In this document: one piece after another, positions 6,783 to 7,718 of the stretch | How the letters are laid out: every line of letters begins with the position of its first letter | Position numbering within the stretch: the first letter of the stretch is position 1 | Assembly (NCBI GenBank): GCA_937995995.1 | Contig: CALKIP010000127.1 | Span: 1 to 7,718 of the forward strand | Reading direction: 5' to 3' | From: an uncultured bacterium | GTDB taxonomy: Bacteria > Gemmatimonadota > Gemmatimonadetes > Longimicrobiales > RSA9 | Length of the DNA: 7,718 bases | The notes under the pieces: generated by a model | The model's input: the letters and a program-made list of their open reading frames with translations, nothing else | Database searches by the model: none | Told to the model about the DNA's origin: nothing | Translations under genes and position numbers: made by a program

Positions 6783-6842
6783 GGGGTCGGCGGTTTCGCG
6801 GAGGGAGCTGCAGCCGCTCCCGTCGCGCCAGCAGCGACGCAA

Positions 6843-6857
6843 CCGAACACCGTTCGG
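6843..6857. promoter_or_regulatory. Operator-like palindrome at the fad promoter
   Basis: CCGAAC (6843-6848) and GTTCGG (6852-6857) are perfect arms around a 3-base centre. The site lies immediately downstream of the candidate -10 box and covers the predicted transcription start of the leftward fad operon, a position where a bound dimer would block transcription. The adjacent TetR protein is the natural candidate. The ACCGA/TCGG half-site also occurs in the palindrome of the TetR promoter, but there the half-sites are closer together, so one protein binding both is not shown. Confidence 0.5.
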
Positions 6858-6860
6858 CAC

Positions 6861-6890
6861 ACACTACCCCGCCCGAACCGGCGATGTCAA
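6861..6890 (-). promoter_or_regulatory. Candidate promoter of the fadN-fadA operon
   Basis: On the minus strand an exact TTGACA (6890-6885) is followed after 18 bases by TAGTGT (6866-6861), a weak -10 match with three of six bases. The predicted start is near 6854, inside the palindrome, giving a leader of about 300 nt before the fadN ATG at 6555. I see no better promoter closer to the gene. Confidence 0.45.
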
Positions 6891-7004
6891 GCCCGGCGCT
6901 TCCGCGGCCGTGCCTCGATGACTTGCCGCACTCCGGTGCAGCGTACATCTTGCGCATCGCGCCCCGTCCTCCCCGCGCACCACGGGATCCCCTGGACGAT
7001 TCGG

Positions 7005-7718
7005 ATGCATCCGTCTGGTCTTAGACGCCTCCTGTCACTCATCGCCCCCGAGGGGCTGTTGCTCGTGCTGGTCGCCGTGCTGCACGCGAGCGACCTGCTG
7101 CCCGCGCCAGTCGTGACCGGCTCGGTGCATGTGGCACTCCTCACGTACGGTGTGGGCGCGCTGGTCGCGTGGCGGCTGCGCCGGAACCGCGTCGTGCTGG
7201 CGCTGCTGGCACTCGCCCTCGTCGCTCCGATCCTCGCGGCGAAGGGTGCGACATCGGTCGCGGCGGGTCTTCAGGTGCCGGCGCCCGGGAGGCAGGTGAT
7301 GGTCCCTGCCGCGGCGCTCTTCATCCTGGCGAACTTTCTTCTCCTCGGCGTCCTCCCCGACCGCGCCGCAATCGGCCGCATGGGGCTGGCCCTCCTCGCC
7401 GTCGTCCTCGCGCAGGCCGTGCTCCTTGCCGTAACCGTCGCGCGCGCATCCGAGCGGCTGGTATCGTGGCTCACCCGTGATCTCCTGCCCGGATGGCTCG
7501 GCTTCGACTCGCCCGTCGCCGACAGCGTGCTCCTGGTGGGAAGCCTTGCCCTGCTGTCGATCGCGGTCTTCGGCCTGCTCCGGCCGAACCCGGTCCGGCG
7601 CGGCATCCTTTGGGCGGCGGCGTCGCTCCTCTTCGCTGTGAACGAGGCGTACGTGGGTGGCGCCCCCGTCGTCTACCTGCTCACGGCGGGCATCGTGCTG
7701 ATCACCTCGGTGGTGGAA
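7005..7718 (+). CDS. Multi-pass membrane protein, N-terminal part (cut by window end)
   Basis: The frame runs open from the ATG at 7005 to the window edge, giving 238 residues (MHPSGLRRLLSLIAPEG... to ...AGIVLITSVVE). It is strongly hydrophobic, with about eight likely membrane segments near 16-33, 41-58, 62-78, 98-117, 126-147, 173-192, 199-213 and 221-238. Basic residues lie in several of the turns (RRN at 59-61, RPNPVRRG at 193-200). No transporter signature is visible. A long membrane module ending in LLTAGIVLITSVVE resembles the sensor part of membrane-bound diguanylate cyclases, in which a GGDEF domain follows directly. That domain would be outside the window, so this is a guess from resemblance. 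A GTG at 6936 is in frame but would add an unlikely Arg/Pro-rich leader. The gene diverges from fadN and has no strong Shine-Dalgarno. Confidence 0.75.
   Translation, partial: MHPSGLRRLLSLIAPEGLLLVLVAVLHASDLLPAPVVTGSVHVALLTYGVGALVAWRLRRNRVVLALLALALVAPILAAKGATSVAAGLQVPAPGRQVMVPAAALFILANFLLLGVLPDRAAIGRMGLALLAVVLAQAVLLAVTVARASERLVSWLTRDLLPGWLGFDSPVADSVLLVGSLALLSIAVFGLLRPNPVRRGILWAAASLLFAVNEAYVGGAPVVYLLTAGIVLITSVVE

Larger units (their letters stand above)
6556..7004. other. Divergent intergenic control region
   Basis: This ~450-base gap separates fadN (leftward) from the membrane-protein gene (rightward). It contains a GC-rich hairpin cluster (6621-6782), a palindrome (6843-6857) and a promoter-like element reading toward fadN (6861-6890). 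For the rightward gene I see only a poor promoter candidate: TTGCCG (6923-6928) followed by TACATC (6944-6949) at the short spacing of 15. Open frames cross the region on both strands but look like GC-driven shadows rather than genes. Confidence 0.6.

Noticed and set aside
2965..6921. A 1318-codon open frame on the plus strand across the whole fad operon
   Set aside because: It is antisense to two well-supported genes with complete catalytic motifs. Its translation is Arg/Pro/Ser-rich and low in recognisable structure, as expected for a GC-rich shadow frame. Long antisense frames are common at this GC content.
6556..6957. N-terminal extension of 134 residues on the fadN gene (start at 6957)
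   Set aside because: The extension is Arg/Pro/Ala-rich, covers the hairpin cluster and the promoter-like element, and has no family counterpart. The protein proper starts at MRIRRIGVVGAG with a Shine-Dalgarno-like GGGAAG six bases upstream.

Overview
The window is high-GC bacterial DNA from about base 326 onward. The first ~325 bases are clearly less GC-rich and look like a piece of a different replicon or mobile element. The gene types (a tandem amidohydrolase protein whose second domain lacks metal ligands, a FadN-type HAD-ECH fusion, and a TetR regulator beside them) suit a high-GC environmental bacterium. Gemmatimonadota is my best guess, but this is inference from family resemblance and composition, not from a marker gene.

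Layout, left to right. (1) Bases 1-~325: atypical DNA. It holds the possible 3' tail of an open frame ending at 126, several hairpins and a terminator-like stem-loop (163-206). It stops abruptly against a beheaded amidohydrolase. (2) 326-2005 (+): the C-terminal part of a tandem amidohydrolase, without its N-terminal ~half. A perfect 16-bp terminator hairpin follows at 2030-2068. (3) 2154-2759 (-): a TetR/AcrR-family regulator with its own promoter. That promoter has an exact TTGACA -35 box and a palindrome in its spacer. (4) 2830-3002: non-coding, with short direct and inverted repeats. (5) 3003-4169 (-) fadA-type thiolase and 4252-6555 (-) fadN-type 3-hydroxyacyl-CoA dehydrogenase/enoyl-CoA hydratase, together a beta-oxidation operon. 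(6) 6556-7004: a ~450-bp divergent control region. It holds a candidate fad promoter (TTGACA), a 15-bp operator-like palindrome over the predicted start point, and a cluster of very GC-rich hairpins that would lie in a ~300-nt fadN leader. (7) 7005-end (+): the N-terminal membrane part of a multi-pass protein cut by the window edge, possibly a membrane sensor of a signalling enzyme.

How the genes fit together. FadN would hydrate enoyl-CoA and oxidise 3-hydroxyacyl-CoA, and FadA would cleave the resulting 3-ketoacyl-CoA. An acyl-CoA dehydrogenase and an acyl-CoA ligase are needed for a complete cycle but are not in the window. The TetR protein, encoded just downstream on the same strand, is the natural candidate regulator; FadR-type TetR repressors controlling fad genes are known in other bacteria. 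That link is inferred from position. The two candidate operators share an ACCGA/TCGG half-site but not the spacing.

I see no clearly novel multi-gene system. The items most worth checking are the mobile-element junction, the structured fad leader, and the operator-like palindromes.
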